64,000 nucleotides of DNA from Flavobacterium galactosidilyticum (lineage in GTDB: Bacteria; Bacteroidota; Bacteroidia; Flavobacteriales; Flavobacteriaceae). The DNA lies in contig NZ_CP087135.1 of NCBI RefSeq assembly GCF_020911945.1, forward strand, positions 620,001 to 684,000, given 5' to 3'. Positions 36,686 through 45,494 of the stretch are shown in pieces. Numbering within the stretch: the stretch's first letter is position 1; each line of letters opens with the position of its first letter. Both the position numbers and the translations under genes were made by a program. The notes beneath the pieces are model-generated. The model was not told where the DNA came from and did no database searches. It worked only from the letters and a program-made list of their open reading frames with translations.

Positions 36686-38290
36686 ATGAAAAAATTTTGC
36701 CTATATATAGTACTCATTGTTTTTATTCTACCATTAAGTTTTGTTTCGTGTAAAAAGAAAATAGAAAGCGATCCAGTAAAAATTCCTGCGAGTATTAACA
36801 CCCTCGAAGTTGCTTTTGACAGCACGCAAATAAGCACTTTCTTTCAGAAATATCCGAAACTTAAAACGTATCAAAATGATGTAGAAAATTTATACAGAAA
36901 ACATAATTTTCATTACATCTGGTTTGATAAAGATGGCTTAAATGAATTTTCTGGCATACTTTATAACAAAGTGAATAATTTGAGTTCAGAGGGAATTGAA
37001 ACTGAGATTCCTTATAAAACTAAATTTGACACTATATATTACAATCCTGGAAAAAATAAAAAAGCAAGTGTGGATACTGAATTATTAAGTTCATCACTTT
37101 ACTTTTTTTATTCCAATAAAGTGTATGAAGGAATTGACAAGCAAAAAACAATTGATCTAGAATGGTTTTTACCTAGAAAAAAACAAACTTACGTTCATTT
37201 TTTAGACTCTTTATTAATCAATCCTTCGTTGATAAACAAGGAAGAAAAAGGCGTGTTGAAACAATATTATCTTCTGAGAGATGTGTTGCAAAAATACCAA
37301 AAAATAGAAAAAAAAGGAAATTGGAGCACTATTGAATTAGACCCCGCAATAAAATCCTTTAAACCCGGTGATAGCGCCACTACAATTGCACAAATCAGAA
37401 AATATTTATTTCTTACAGATGCGATTTCTAGCGATTCTAAAAGTATCGTTTACGATTCGGATTTAGAAGCCGGTATTTTAAATTTTAAAAAGAGTAGCGG
37501 AAGTCCTGTCAATAATATAATTCTTCCGCAGCATATCAAGTACATGAATGTGCCTATTACGGAGCGTATAAAGACGATCATGGTTAATATGGAGCGCTGC
37601 CGATGGATATCAAACGACATTACTAAATCAAAAGAATTAATAGTGGTTAACATTCCCGCATACGAATTAACTTTTTTTAGAGACGGAAAACCAGAAGTAA
37701 AGTCGAAAGTAGTTGTAGGAAAGACCGTTAACAAAACAGTCATTTTTAGTGCTCCCATGAAGTACATTGTATTTAGACCCTACTGGAATATCCCTACCAG
37801 CATTTTAAAAAAAGAAATTCTGCCTGGTATTGAAAAGAATCCAAATTATCTCGCACAACATAATATGGAATGGAATAAAAATTCCGTGCGTCAGAAACCC
37901 GGCCCTACAAATTCATTAGGACTGGTAAAGTTTCTATTCCCTAATTCCAATGATATTTATTTGCACGATACACCCTCTAAAAGTTTATTTAACAGAGATA
38001 GTCGAGCCTTTAGCCATGGTTGTATTCGTGTGGCTAGACCCAGAGATCTTGCGACCGCAATTATGAAAAATGATCCCAAATGGGACGCGGAAAAAATAAA
38101 TGCTAAAATGGATAGCGGCGATGAGTATTGGTACACTTTAAAAGAAAAAATTCCAGTTTACATCGGCTATTTTACAGTTTGGGTAGATACGGAAGGTTTA
38201 GTACATTTTTATGATGATGTATATAAAAGAGACGAAAAATTAGCCGCTCTATTATTTGAAAATAGAGAAGATTTAAAAACAGCGGAATAA
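36686..38290 (+). CDS. L,D-transpeptidase (YcbB-like), paralogue 2
   Basis: 534 residues, same organisation as the gene at 31616. The start is a lipoprotein-like signal (LPLSFVSC). There is a peptidoglycan-binding-like segment (FKPGDSATTIAQIRKYL), and a YkuD domain with YLHDTPSKSLF and SHGCIRV near residue 443. The two proteins share many blocks (TIMVNMERCRWI, PYWNIPTSI, QKPGP..SLG). This one appears lipid-anchored while its paralogue appears secreted, which is inference from the signal peptides. Confidence 0.92.
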   Translation: MKKFCLYIVLIVFILPLSFVSCKKKIESDPVKIPASINTLEVAFDSTQISTFFQKYPKLKTYQNDVENLYRKHNFHYIWFDKDGLNEFSGILYNKVNNLSSEGIETEIPYKTKFDTIYYNPGKNKKASVDTELLSSSLYFFYSNKVYEGIDKQKTIDLEWFLPRKKQTYVHFLDSLLINPSLINKEEKGVLKQYYLLRDVLQKYQKIEKKGNWSTIELDPAIKSFKPGDSATTIAQIRKYLFLTDAISSDSKSIVYDSDLEAGILNFKKSSGSPVNNIILPQHIKYMNVPITERIKTIMVNMERCRWISNDITKSKELIVVNIPAYELTFFRDGKPEVKSKVVVGKTVNKTVIFSAPMKYIVFRPYWNIPTSILKKEILPGIEKNPNYLAQHNMEWNKNSVRQKPGPTNSLGLVKFLFPNSNDIYLHDTPSKSLFNRDSRAFSHGCIRVARPRDLATAIMKNDPKWDAEKINAKMDSGDEYWYTLKEKIPVYIGYFTVWVDTEGLVHFYDDVYKRDEKLAALLFENREDLKTAE

Positions 38291-38419
38291 CATGTTGTTT
38301 AGTTGTTTGAAATCTATGCTAAAAGAAGTTTATACTAATTAAAATCGTGCATGTAATAAAACTTTAATTTCTCGTAATGCTGTTTTGAGTTTATAAAATC
38401 TCATGTAGATAAAAATAAA

Positions 38420-38458
38420 AAAAATGACACTATCATTTAGTAAGACAGTGTCATTTTT
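38420..38458. terminator. Bidirectional intrinsic terminator
   Basis: AAAAATGACACT and AGTGTCATTTTT form a perfect 12-bp stem with a 15-nt loop, between the convergent L,D-transpeptidase and hpf genes. Confidence 0.85.
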
Positions 38459-38489
38459 CATTTTAAACAATTTCTAAAACGAGAACTAT

Positions 38490-38804
38490 TTAATACGTTT
38501 TCTTTTTTTCGAAAGTTGTTTCTAGTACTTTTTTAATTTTATCTAATGCTCCGTGAAAAGCTTTTTCAGTTGTATCTGCATGATTGGTAACTGCTACAGG
38601 CGTCATATTAACTGGACGAGCCTCGATAAGACATCGCTTATCATTAACTCCAGATTTATCTCCGTTTTCATCTCCAAGATGCACTTCTAAACGGGTTATT
38701 TTATCTTCAAACCGTGCTAAAGTTGTTTTTAATTCTTCCGCAATGTATGTTTTTAAACGTGCGTGTCCTTCTACATTATTGTCTGTGTTGATTTGTACTG
38801 TCAT
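38490..38804 (-). CDS. Ribosome hibernation/HPF-RaiA family protein
   Basis: 104 residues, short HPF/RaiA type (beta-alpha-beta-beta-beta-alpha). Blocks MTVQINTDNNVEGHARLKTYI, TRLEVHLGDENGDKSG, KRCLIEARPVNMTPV and the basic C-terminal helix match the family. It binds the 30S subunit and inactivates ribosomes in stationary phase. A TAAATTTG -7 element lies upstream (complement of 38831-38838). Confidence 0.9.
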   Translation of the reverse strand: MTVQINTDNNVEGHARLKTYIAEELKTTLARFEDKITRLEVHLGDENGDKSGVNDKRCLIEARPVNMTPVAVTNHADTTEKAFHGALDKIKKVLETTFEKKKTY

Positions 38805-38997
38805 GTTTTATATATTTAATGATTGTCTCTCAAATTTACCGAAACCTTTACCAAAAACCTCATGAATTAGTAAAAAATTATGACTATTAATGGCAGAAAA
38901 CAGCGGTTTTAAAGAAAGAAAATGGATTCTCATTTTTTCTTGAAATACAAAAAAAGCATACCAGATTAATCCTCCATATCTAATTATTGAAAAACAA

Positions 38998-39027
38998 AAA
39001 AACGCTACTCTTTCGAATAGCGTTTTT
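38998..39027 (-). terminator. Intrinsic terminator beyond the prolyl oligopeptidase gene
   Basis: AAAAACGCTA and TAGCGTTTTT are 10-bp arms around a 10-nt loop. Read on the minus strand it follows the prolyl oligopeptidase gene and repeat copy 4, so the repeat is probably part of that gene's 3' untranslated region. Confidence 0.75.
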
Positions 39028-39060
39028 AAAAATTATAATTGTTTAGAAACTGGATCGCAT

Positions 39061-39135
39061 AGCCCTGATGGAAACGGCATCCTGTTGTGGCGGGGTTCGC
39101 AACAACAGATATAGTGTACAGCAGGAATCAGCTCC
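39061..39135 (+). repeat. Hairpin-centred dispersed repeat, copy 4 (type B)
   Basis: AGCCCTGATGGAAACGGCAT, a stem-loop (CTGTTGT 39082-39088 with ACAACAG 39102-39108), then GATATAG..AGCAGGAATCAGCTCC. The flanks match copy 2 at 8110-8201 in opposite orientation. It lies between the prolyl oligopeptidase stop codon and its terminator. Confidence 0.85.
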
Positions 39136-39140
39136 TAAAA

Positions 39141-41264
39141 CTAATCCAATTTAGGCAATAGAACCACTCCCATATTGTATAATGTGAATGCTTGAATATC
39201 TACGTTTTCCTGAATGGTTGCCGCTACAGATTTTCCTGCTCCATGTCCTGCGTTAATATCAATTCGGATTAAAACTGGATTTGATCCCGTTTGTTTTTCT
39301 TGTAATTCAGCCGCAAACTTGAAACTATGTGCTGGTACAACTCTATCATCGTGATCTCCTGTAGTAACCATCGTAGCCGGATATTGAATCCCTTTTTGAA
39401 TGTTGTGTACTGGAGAATATGCTTTTAGATAATTAAACATGTCCTTGTTATCTTGAGCTGTTCCGTAATCATAGGCCCAACCTGCTCCTGCGGTAAAAGT
39501 ATGGTAACGTAACATATCTAGTACGCCTACTGCTGGCAAAGCAACTTTCATCAAATCTGGACGTTGCGTCATGACTGCTCCTACAAGTAAACCTCCATTT
39601 GACCCACCACGAATGGCAAGATAGTTTGACGAAGTGTATTTCTCTGCGATAAGGTATTCTGCCGCTGCGATGAAATCATCAAATACATTTTGTTTTTGCA
39701 TTTTAGTTCCTGCATCATGCCATTTTTTACCATATTCTCCTCCACCACGTAAATTTGGTACTGCGTAAACACCGCCATTTTCCATCCAAACGGCATTGGC
39801 AATACTAAAACTTGGCGTCAAACTGATGTTAAATCCACCGTATCCGTACAACATCGTTGGATTTGTTCCATCGAGTTTCAATCCTTTTTTATGAGTGATA
39901 ATCATTGGGATTTTAGTTCCATCCTTAGACGTATAAAACACTTGTTTAGACTCATATTCCTCACTATTGAAATCTACTTTTGGTCGTTGATACACGGTAG
40001 AAAGTCCCGTAGTTGCATCAAATGAGAACGTAGAACCTGGAGTAATATAATTAGTAAACGAATAATACAATGTATTTTCTTTTTTCTTCCCACCAAAACC
40101 ACCTGCAGTTCCTACTCCAGGCAACTCAATTTGACGAATTAGTTTTCCAGAATAATCATATTGTTTCACCACTGAAACGGCATCTTGCATATAATTAGCA
40201 AAGAAATAACCACCACCAGTTGAAGTAGCTAATACATTCTCCGTTTCTGCAATGAAGTTTTTCCAATTTGCTGGTTTAGGATTATTTACATCTACAGTTA
40301 CGATGCGTTTGTTAGGTGCATTGAAATCTGTATCTATGAATAATTTTGTCCCTTCATTTTCAATGATATTGTTACTACTCTTGAAATTATCAACAATAGT
40401 CACAATAGGGCTATTCACTTTTGATAAGTCTTTAATGTACAATTCATTTCCGTACGTAGAATTAGCCGCTGTAATCACTAAATAACGATTGTCATCAGTA
40501 ACGCTTCCTCCAACGTAACGGCGTTTTTTATCGGCACCAAAAACAACTTTATCCGTTTTTTGTGCAGTACCTAATTTATGAAAATACAGTTTGTGTTGAT
40601 CTGTTTTTGCTGACAGTTCGCTCCCTTTTGGTTTATCATAACTAGAATAGTAAAACCCTTCGTTACCTTTCCAAGACACACCACTAAATTTTACATCTAC
40701 AATAGTATCTTCTATGATTTTTTGAGAAACAGCATCCATAATGATGACTTTTCTCCAGTCACTTCCGCCTTCTGAAATAGCATATGCTACTTTAGAACCA
40801 TCTTTAGAAAAGTCCAGTCCACCTAGTGAAGTAGTTCCATCTTTAGAAAAAGTATTAGGATCTAGGAAAATAGTTTCGGTTCCATTAGCATCTTTTCTAT
40901 ACAATACCGATTGATTTTGCAAACCATTATTTTTATAATAATAGGTATATTCGCCTTCTTTAAATGGCGCACCTATTTTTTCATAATTCCACAATTTTTC
41001 CATTCGTTGTTTTACTAAATCACGAAATGGAATTTGAGATAAATAATTGTAAGTTACTTCATTTTGAGCTTTTACCCAAGCACCCGTTTCAGCCGATTTA
41101 TCATCTTCAAGCCAACGGTAAGGATCCGCAACTTTACTATCAAAATAGACATCGACCGTTGTGCCCTTATTCGTTTGTGGATACTTCATTGTATTTGTTT
41201 TTTGACCTTGACCAAAAGTTACCAATGTAGAAGACACAGCCATAATTAAAAAAGTTTTTTTCAT
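39141..41264 (-). CDS. Prolyl oligopeptidase (S9A)
   Basis: 707 residues. A signal peptide (MKKTFLIMAVSSTLVTFGQ) indicates a periplasmic location. N-terminal seven-bladed propeller (ADPYRWLEDDKSAET opening), C-terminal alpha/beta hydrolase with nucleophile RGGSNGGLLVG near residue 560, aspartate in GDHDDRVVP and histidine in INAGHGAG. It cleaves short peptides after proline. A TATTTTTG -7 element lies 24 nt upstream (complement of 41289-41296). Confidence 0.96.
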   Translation of the reverse strand: MKKTFLIMAVSSTLVTFGQGQKTNTMKYPQTNKGTTVDVYFDSKVADPYRWLEDDKSAETGAWVKAQNEVTYNYLSQIPFRDLVKQRMEKLWNYEKIGAPFKEGEYTYYYKNNGLQNQSVLYRKDANGTETIFLDPNTFSKDGTTSLGGLDFSKDGSKVAYAISEGGSDWRKVIIMDAVSQKIIEDTIVDVKFSGVSWKGNEGFYYSSYDKPKGSELSAKTDQHKLYFHKLGTAQKTDKVVFGADKKRRYVGGSVTDDNRYLVITAANSTYGNELYIKDLSKVNSPIVTIVDNFKSSNNIIENEGTKLFIDTDFNAPNKRIVTVDVNNPKPANWKNFIAETENVLATSTGGGYFFANYMQDAVSVVKQYDYSGKLIRQIELPGVGTAGGFGGKKKENTLYYSFTNYITPGSTFSFDATTGLSTVYQRPKVDFNSEEYESKQVFYTSKDGTKIPMIITHKKGLKLDGTNPTMLYGYGGFNISLTPSFSIANAVWMENGGVYAVPNLRGGGEYGKKWHDAGTKMQKQNVFDDFIAAAEYLIAEKYTSSNYLAIRGGSNGGLLVGAVMTQRPDLMKVALPAVGVLDMLRYHTFTAGAGWAYDYGTAQDNKDMFNYLKAYSPVHNIQKGIQYPATMVTTGDHDDRVVPAHSFKFAAELQEKQTGSNPVLIRIDINAGHGAGKSVAATIQENVDIQAFTLYNMGVVLLPKLD

Positions 41265-41390
41265 TAAATTCTGTTTTTTAGGTTATTACAAAAATAGGGA
41301 AATAGTTAGTGTTGTTCTTGTCGAATACTCATAAATAAAACTAAAATAAGCACTGAATTTTGGGAACAAACGCAAGTGTTCAGAAAAAAT

Positions 41391-41515
41391 TAGCCACGAA
41401 TTACAAGAACAACACTAATTAAGATTATTAATTATTACACAAATCTGTTAATTAGCATAAAATTAGTTTTTTTATAAATGCTGAAATTAACGTGATTAGT
41501 GTGCTTTGTGGTATG
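41391..41515. repeat. Long imperfect inverted repeat (CCACGAATTACA type)
   Basis: The left arm TAGCCACGAATTACAAGAAC (from 41391) and the right arm, read in complement from 41515 as TACCACAAAGCACACTAATC, are imperfectly alike and enclose AT-rich sequence. I recall CCACGAATTACACGAATT elements as a common intergenic repeat in Flavobacterium. The rest of the 41265-41574 gap holds no gene. Confidence 0.6.
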
Positions 41516-41574
41516 TAAAATAAAAAGAGCGTTTATCACCTACTATTCTATTGAACACAACTTGTTAAATTATT

Positions 41575-43782
41575 TTACAAATTAAAGTTTACTCCCAAAA
41601 CGATGTTTCTTCCCATATTAGGAATATCATCCGTTTTAAGTCGGGAAAGGTGTGCAATATATCTTTTGTCAAGCAGGTTATTCCCGTTTACATTCACGTC
41701 AAAGATAGTTTTACCTAATTTCACCGTTCCTCCAAAGCCTAAATTGACTAAAGAATATCCATTCGAACTTGTTTCAAAACCACTGACATTCTTTTGATTG
41801 AAAGTGCTAGAAACATTCAATGTAGCAAATCCTTCTTTCAACCAATTTTTAATTTTAAATTCAGTTCTAATCGTATTATCCCAATTATTAGCTGGAATTA
41901 GTGGTAAGTATTCTTTATTTTGTTTTTTGCCTGTTACCGTTTCAAAACTAGTTTCAAAGTGTAACCAATCTAATGGATGCGGGTGAAAGTGCAGACCTAC
42001 TTCTCCACCATACAGTTTAGCGTTGTCCTGAATGTAATCGAAAACTAGATTGCTATCGAGAATTTCTCCAGTCGCTGCAGTGTAAATATAATTGTTGATA
42101 TGATTGTAAAAACCATTTACAAAAAATTCAAAATGACTGTTTTTGTATTCTAAATTTACATCTGTTTGTATATTTTGTTCCGTTTTCAAATTGCTATTTC
42201 CTACTTCATAACGGTTTGTTCCCTCATGAACTCCATTAGAAGTTAATTCCGCTAAATTAGGTGCCCTAAATCCTGAAGCTACATTCAAACGCAAAGTCAA
42301 ATCATCAGCTAAACTGGTTTTGTATCCTAAAGAGGCATTAAAGCTGTCATAGCTTTTATCAATAGCTTCAAAAGAACCTTCTTCGCCTGCAATTCCTTGC
42401 GCATCGGTACTAATCTTTCTATTGTCAAAACGAAATCCTGCCTGTAAAACATTGGATTTCCACTCGTAATTAGCCGTTCCAAAAACGCCAAAATCATTAG
42501 TAATTGCATCTGGAATTAGATATTCCTCTCCTGAATTTCTATTGGTTTGGTGCATTCCTTGAACTCCAACGATTGTTTCTATTTTCCCTGTTTTTGGCAA
42601 ATGGTATTTTACATTGTAGTTGAAGGTTTTCAATTTCATGTGCAACGCTGCCTCATTACTATCTTCAAACTCACTTCGATCATTAGCAATATATCCTAAA
42701 TCAAGATCTAGTTTTGAATTCTTAAAATAAAGTATAGAATTTAAACTTAACAAATGGTTGAAGATTCCTTGCTTAGGAAAATCCGTTTTCTTGCTTGTGG
42801 TTTGTTCTACAATTCCATCTTCCGGAATTCCTAAGTCCAAATTATTATAATTGTATCGTAACACACTCGAAAAATTAGAATCACTGTAGCCAATTCCAGT
42901 TTTAAAATCCGCTTCATTATATCGCGTATTAGTTACTCGGTCACCATCAGCAATTTTATAATCAGAATGCGTGTTATAGCTACCGCGAGTCATGAATTTC
43001 CAGTTATCAGTAGAGGTTTTCAGCCCCAATGAAGAACTACTCCCTTGCGTATTCGAAAAATATTTTTGACTAAAATTAGCTTTAAATGTATTAGCATTAG
43101 CAAATTTTTCTGGGTTAAAATACAAAACACCGCCCAACGCATCCGAACCGTATAATAAAGAGGCTGGTCCCTTGATAACCTCAACACTTTCTACTCCAGA
43201 GTCATTCAAACCCAAACCATGTTCATCACCAAATTGTTGATTTTCTATACGAACACCTTGAGAATACACCAAAACACGATTACCACTCAAACCACGAATT
43301 ACCGGTTTCCCGATTGATGTTCCAGTAGAAACCTGTGAAACTCCGGGAATCGTAGCCAACCCTTCTATCAAAGTGGCAGTTCCTTTTCGTTGTAAGTTTT
43401 TGATGCTTTCATGCTCCACTTTCATCACGTTTTGGGACTGAATTTTATTAAAAGCAGTTGAAACGATGATTTCATCCATTTCGAAGATAGTTTCCTCTAG
43501 AATAATATTAAGTGTACTTTCTTTTGCTATACTACTTATTGTTTTGTTTTGGACTCCAAAACCTATAAAAGTAAAGCTGATTTTTAAATTTCTATTAGGC
43601 AAATTAGAAAACATATACTTTCCGTTTTCATCCGTTGCAGTTCCTTTGTTTAATTCTGATATATATACTGAAACTCCTTTTAGAGGTTGGTTTCTTAAAT
43701 CAGTTACGGTTCCTGAAATTGAGTTTTGCGCTTGAAGCATAGCAGAAATGCCCATAAATAGGGCTATGATAATTTTTTTCAT
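41575..43782 (-). CDS. TonB-dependent outer-membrane receptor
   Basis: About 735 residues from MKKIIIALFMG; an upstream start at 43839 adds 19 residues before the signal peptide and is less likely. A carboxypeptidase-like regulatory domain (SISGTVTDLRNQPLKGVSVYI) follows the signal peptide. Then come a plug domain (PGVSQVSTGTSIGKPVIRGL, ESVEVIKGPASLLYGSDALG) and a 22-strand-type barrel ending NIVLGVNFNL. A His-rich stretch (LHFHPHPLDWLHFE) in the barrel and the His/Cys-rich protein encoded just upstream suggest a metal ligand such as zinc or copper, but this is inference. Confidence 0.95.
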   Translation of the reverse strand: MKKIIIALFMGISAMLQAQNSISGTVTDLRNQPLKGVSVYISELNKGTATDENGKYMFSNLPNRNLKISFTFIGFGVQNKTISSIAKESTLNIILEETIFEMDEIIVSTAFNKIQSQNVMKVEHESIKNLQRKGTATLIEGLATIPGVSQVSTGTSIGKPVIRGLSGNRVLVYSQGVRIENQQFGDEHGLGLNDSGVESVEVIKGPASLLYGSDALGGVLYFNPEKFANANTFKANFSQKYFSNTQGSSSSLGLKTSTDNWKFMTRGSYNTHSDYKIADGDRVTNTRYNEADFKTGIGYSDSNFSSVLRYNYNNLDLGIPEDGIVEQTTSKKTDFPKQGIFNHLLSLNSILYFKNSKLDLDLGYIANDRSEFEDSNEAALHMKLKTFNYNVKYHLPKTGKIETIVGVQGMHQTNRNSGEEYLIPDAITNDFGVFGTANYEWKSNVLQAGFRFDNRKISTDAQGIAGEEGSFEAIDKSYDSFNASLGYKTSLADDLTLRLNVASGFRAPNLAELTSNGVHEGTNRYEVGNSNLKTEQNIQTDVNLEYKNSHFEFFVNGFYNHINNYIYTAATGEILDSNLVFDYIQDNAKLYGGEVGLHFHPHPLDWLHFETSFETVTGKKQNKEYLPLIPANNWDNTIRTEFKIKNWLKEGFATLNVSSTFNQKNVSGFETSSNGYSLVNLGFGGTVKLGKTIFDVNVNGNNLLDKRYIAHLSRLKTDDIPNMGRNIVLGVNFNL

Positions 43783-43911
43783 TAAAAATGAGTATGGTAT
43801 TCCTCGAGCCTGCTTTCTTAAAAAAGATAGTGCCGACAATGGAATTATTTAGTAAATACGAAAGTATCCGTCAATATCATGTCAATGATGCTGAAGGAAA
43901 ATAAAACTACT

Positions 43912-44259
43912 TTAACAATTTACTGGGGGACCGCGAAGGTAATACGTACCGGCAGAAAACGAAATAATAGTTTCTGATACAATACTAAAATAAGGAATTT
44001 CTCCAATGTTCGAGTATAATTGATAGGAATAATCTATTGGAGAAATGTAACTACTCAAACCGAAATGACAAACATAACAATGATCTAAATTGTGATGCTG
44101 ATGCGTTATCTCAGTACCAGAAACATTGTACTTATGATCGCAATGTTTTTCGGAAATTTGTTTTGAAAAATGCTCATAAGTATGCACTGATTGAAACAGC
44201 ATCGAGAACAATACTGTAAAAATCAGAGAAAGACTTAATATGAGTTTGTTTTTCTTCAT
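43912..44259 (-). CDS. Small His/Cys-rich exported protein
   Basis: About 115 residues from MKKNKLILSLSLIF. A TTG start 9 nt upstream lies inside the -7 element TACATTTG (complement of 44266-44273). It has one N-terminal membrane/signal segment, then HCDHKYN..THQHHNLDHCYVC (about residues 40-65), a plausible metal site. I do not recognise a named family. It lies 129 nt upstream of the TonB receptor on the same strand, suggesting a joint metal-related role. Confidence 0.7.
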   Translation of the reverse strand: MKKNKLILSLSLIFTVLFSMLFQSVHTYEHFSKQISEKHCDHKYNVSGTEITHQHHNLDHCYVCHFGLSSYISPIDYSYQLYSNIGEIPYFSIVSETIISFSAGTYYLRGPPVNC

Positions 44260-44280
44260 CTTCGGCAAATGTACTAAAAC

Positions 44281-44313
44281 AAAAAACTACAACCGTAAAA
44301 GTTGTAGTTTTTT
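44281..44313 (-). terminator. Intrinsic terminator of asd
   Basis: AAAAAACTACAAC and GTTGTAGTTTTTT are perfect 13-bp arms with a 7-nt loop, 25 nt past the asd stop. It overlaps the presumed promoter of the His/Cys-rich gene. Confidence 0.9.
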
Positions 44314-44337
44314 AATAGTATCTTAATCTATGAATAA

Positions 44338-45333
44338 TTACACCAAATGATTTGCAACTAAATATTCAGCAATTTGTATCGTATTTGTAGCAGCTCCTTT
44401 TCTTAAATTATCAGCTACAATCCACATATTTAATGTGTTTTCTTGGCTTTCGTCACGACGAATTCTACCTACAAAAACAGCATCTTTTCCTTGTGCATAC
44501 ATCGGCATTGGATAGGTAGAAGTGTCATTATTATCTTGTACAACAATTCCATCTGTATGATGCAAAATGTTTCTCACTTCACTTAAATCAAAATCATTAG
44601 AGAATTCTACATTTACCGCTTCACTGTGCCCGCCCACAATAGGCACACGAACAGCTGTTGCCGTAACAGCAATCGTGTTATCACTTAATATTTTTTTAGT
44701 TTCGCGAACTAGTTTCATTTCCTCTTTCGTGTATCCATTTTCTTCAAAAGAATCACATTGTGGAATTGCATTTCTGTGAATTGGGTATTTATAAGCCATT
44801 TCACCTTGAACTCCTGCATATTCATTTTCCAACTGTTGTACCGCTTTCACACCTGTACCGGTAATCGATTGGTAAGTAGAAACAATAACGCGTTTGATAT
44901 TATATTTTTTGTGCAAAGGAGCCAAAACTAAAACCATTTGAATAGTTGAACAGTTTGGGTTCGCAATAATTTTATCTTCTTTGGTTAATTCATTAGCATT
45001 AATTTCAGGAACAATCAATTTTTTAGTAGGATCCATTCTCCAAGCTGATGAATTATCAATAACTGTAGTTCCAGCTGTAGCAAATTTAGGAGCCCATTCT
45101 AATGAAGTATCACCACCAGCAGAGAACAAGGCAATATCTACTTTCATATCAACAGCAGTTTGCAAACCTACAACAGTTAGTTTTTTTCCGTTGTATTCGA
45201 TTTGCTTTCCTACTGATCTTTCAGAAGCAACAAGAATCAACTCATCATTAGCACCAATAAAATTTCTTTCTGCCAACACTTTTAACATTACTTCACCAAC
45301 CATTCCGGTGGCACCAACAACTGCTATTTTCAT
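44338..45333 (-). CDS. asd: Aspartate-semialdehyde dehydrogenase
   Basis: 331 residues, full length. NADP-binding GATGMVGEVML at the N-terminus, catalytic cysteine in NPNCSTIQMV, and substrate histidine in GGHSEAVN. It makes aspartate semialdehyde for lysine/diaminopimelate, methionine and threonine. It is monocistronic with its own promoter (45370-45399) and terminator. Confidence 0.97.
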   Translation of the reverse strand: MKIAVVGATGMVGEVMLKVLAERNFIGANDELILVASERSVGKQIEYNGKKLTVVGLQTAVDMKVDIALFSAGGDTSLEWAPKFATAGTTVIDNSSAWRMDPTKKLIVPEINANELTKEDKIIANPNCSTIQMVLVLAPLHKKYNIKRVIVSTYQSITGTGVKAVQQLENEYAGVQGEMAYKYPIHRNAIPQCDSFEENGYTKEEMKLVRETKKILSDNTIAVTATAVRVPIVGGHSEAVNVEFSNDFDLSEVRNILHHTDGIVVQDNNDTSTYPMPMYAQGKDAVFVGRIRRDESQENTLNMWIVADNLRKGAATNTIQIAEYLVANHLV

Positions 45334-45369
45334 AGTATATATTTATTATTGAATATAAAATTTGAAAGG

Positions 45370-45399
45370 CAAAAGTAAGTAATATTCAAATCAAAACAA
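45370..45399 (-). promoter_or_regulatory. Promoter of asd
   Basis: On the minus strand: TTG (complement of 45397-45399), 19 nt, TACTTTTG (complement of 45370-45377), a full consensus match about 37 nt before the ATG. Confidence 0.8.
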
Positions 45400-45423
45400 G
45401 CGCGTTAACAAAAAATAACAAAA

Positions 45424-45439
45424 TGTTATACATATAACA
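45424..45439. promoter_or_regulatory. Perfect palindrome TGTTATA-CA-TATAACA
   Basis: A 16-bp perfect inverted repeat about 25 nt upstream of the asd -33 box. Its position suits a regulator site, but AT-rich palindromes also arise by chance. Confidence 0.35.
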
Positions 45440-45448
45440 TCGCCATAA

Positions 45449-45474
45449 AAAACCACGCTAGAAGGCGTGGTTTT
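45449..45474 (-). terminator. Intrinsic terminator of mscL
   Basis: On the minus strand AAAACCACGC, a 6-nt loop, GCGTGGTTTTTT, 20 nt after the mscL stop. Confidence 0.88.
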
Positions 45475-45494
45475 CAAGATTATTTTAAACAAGA

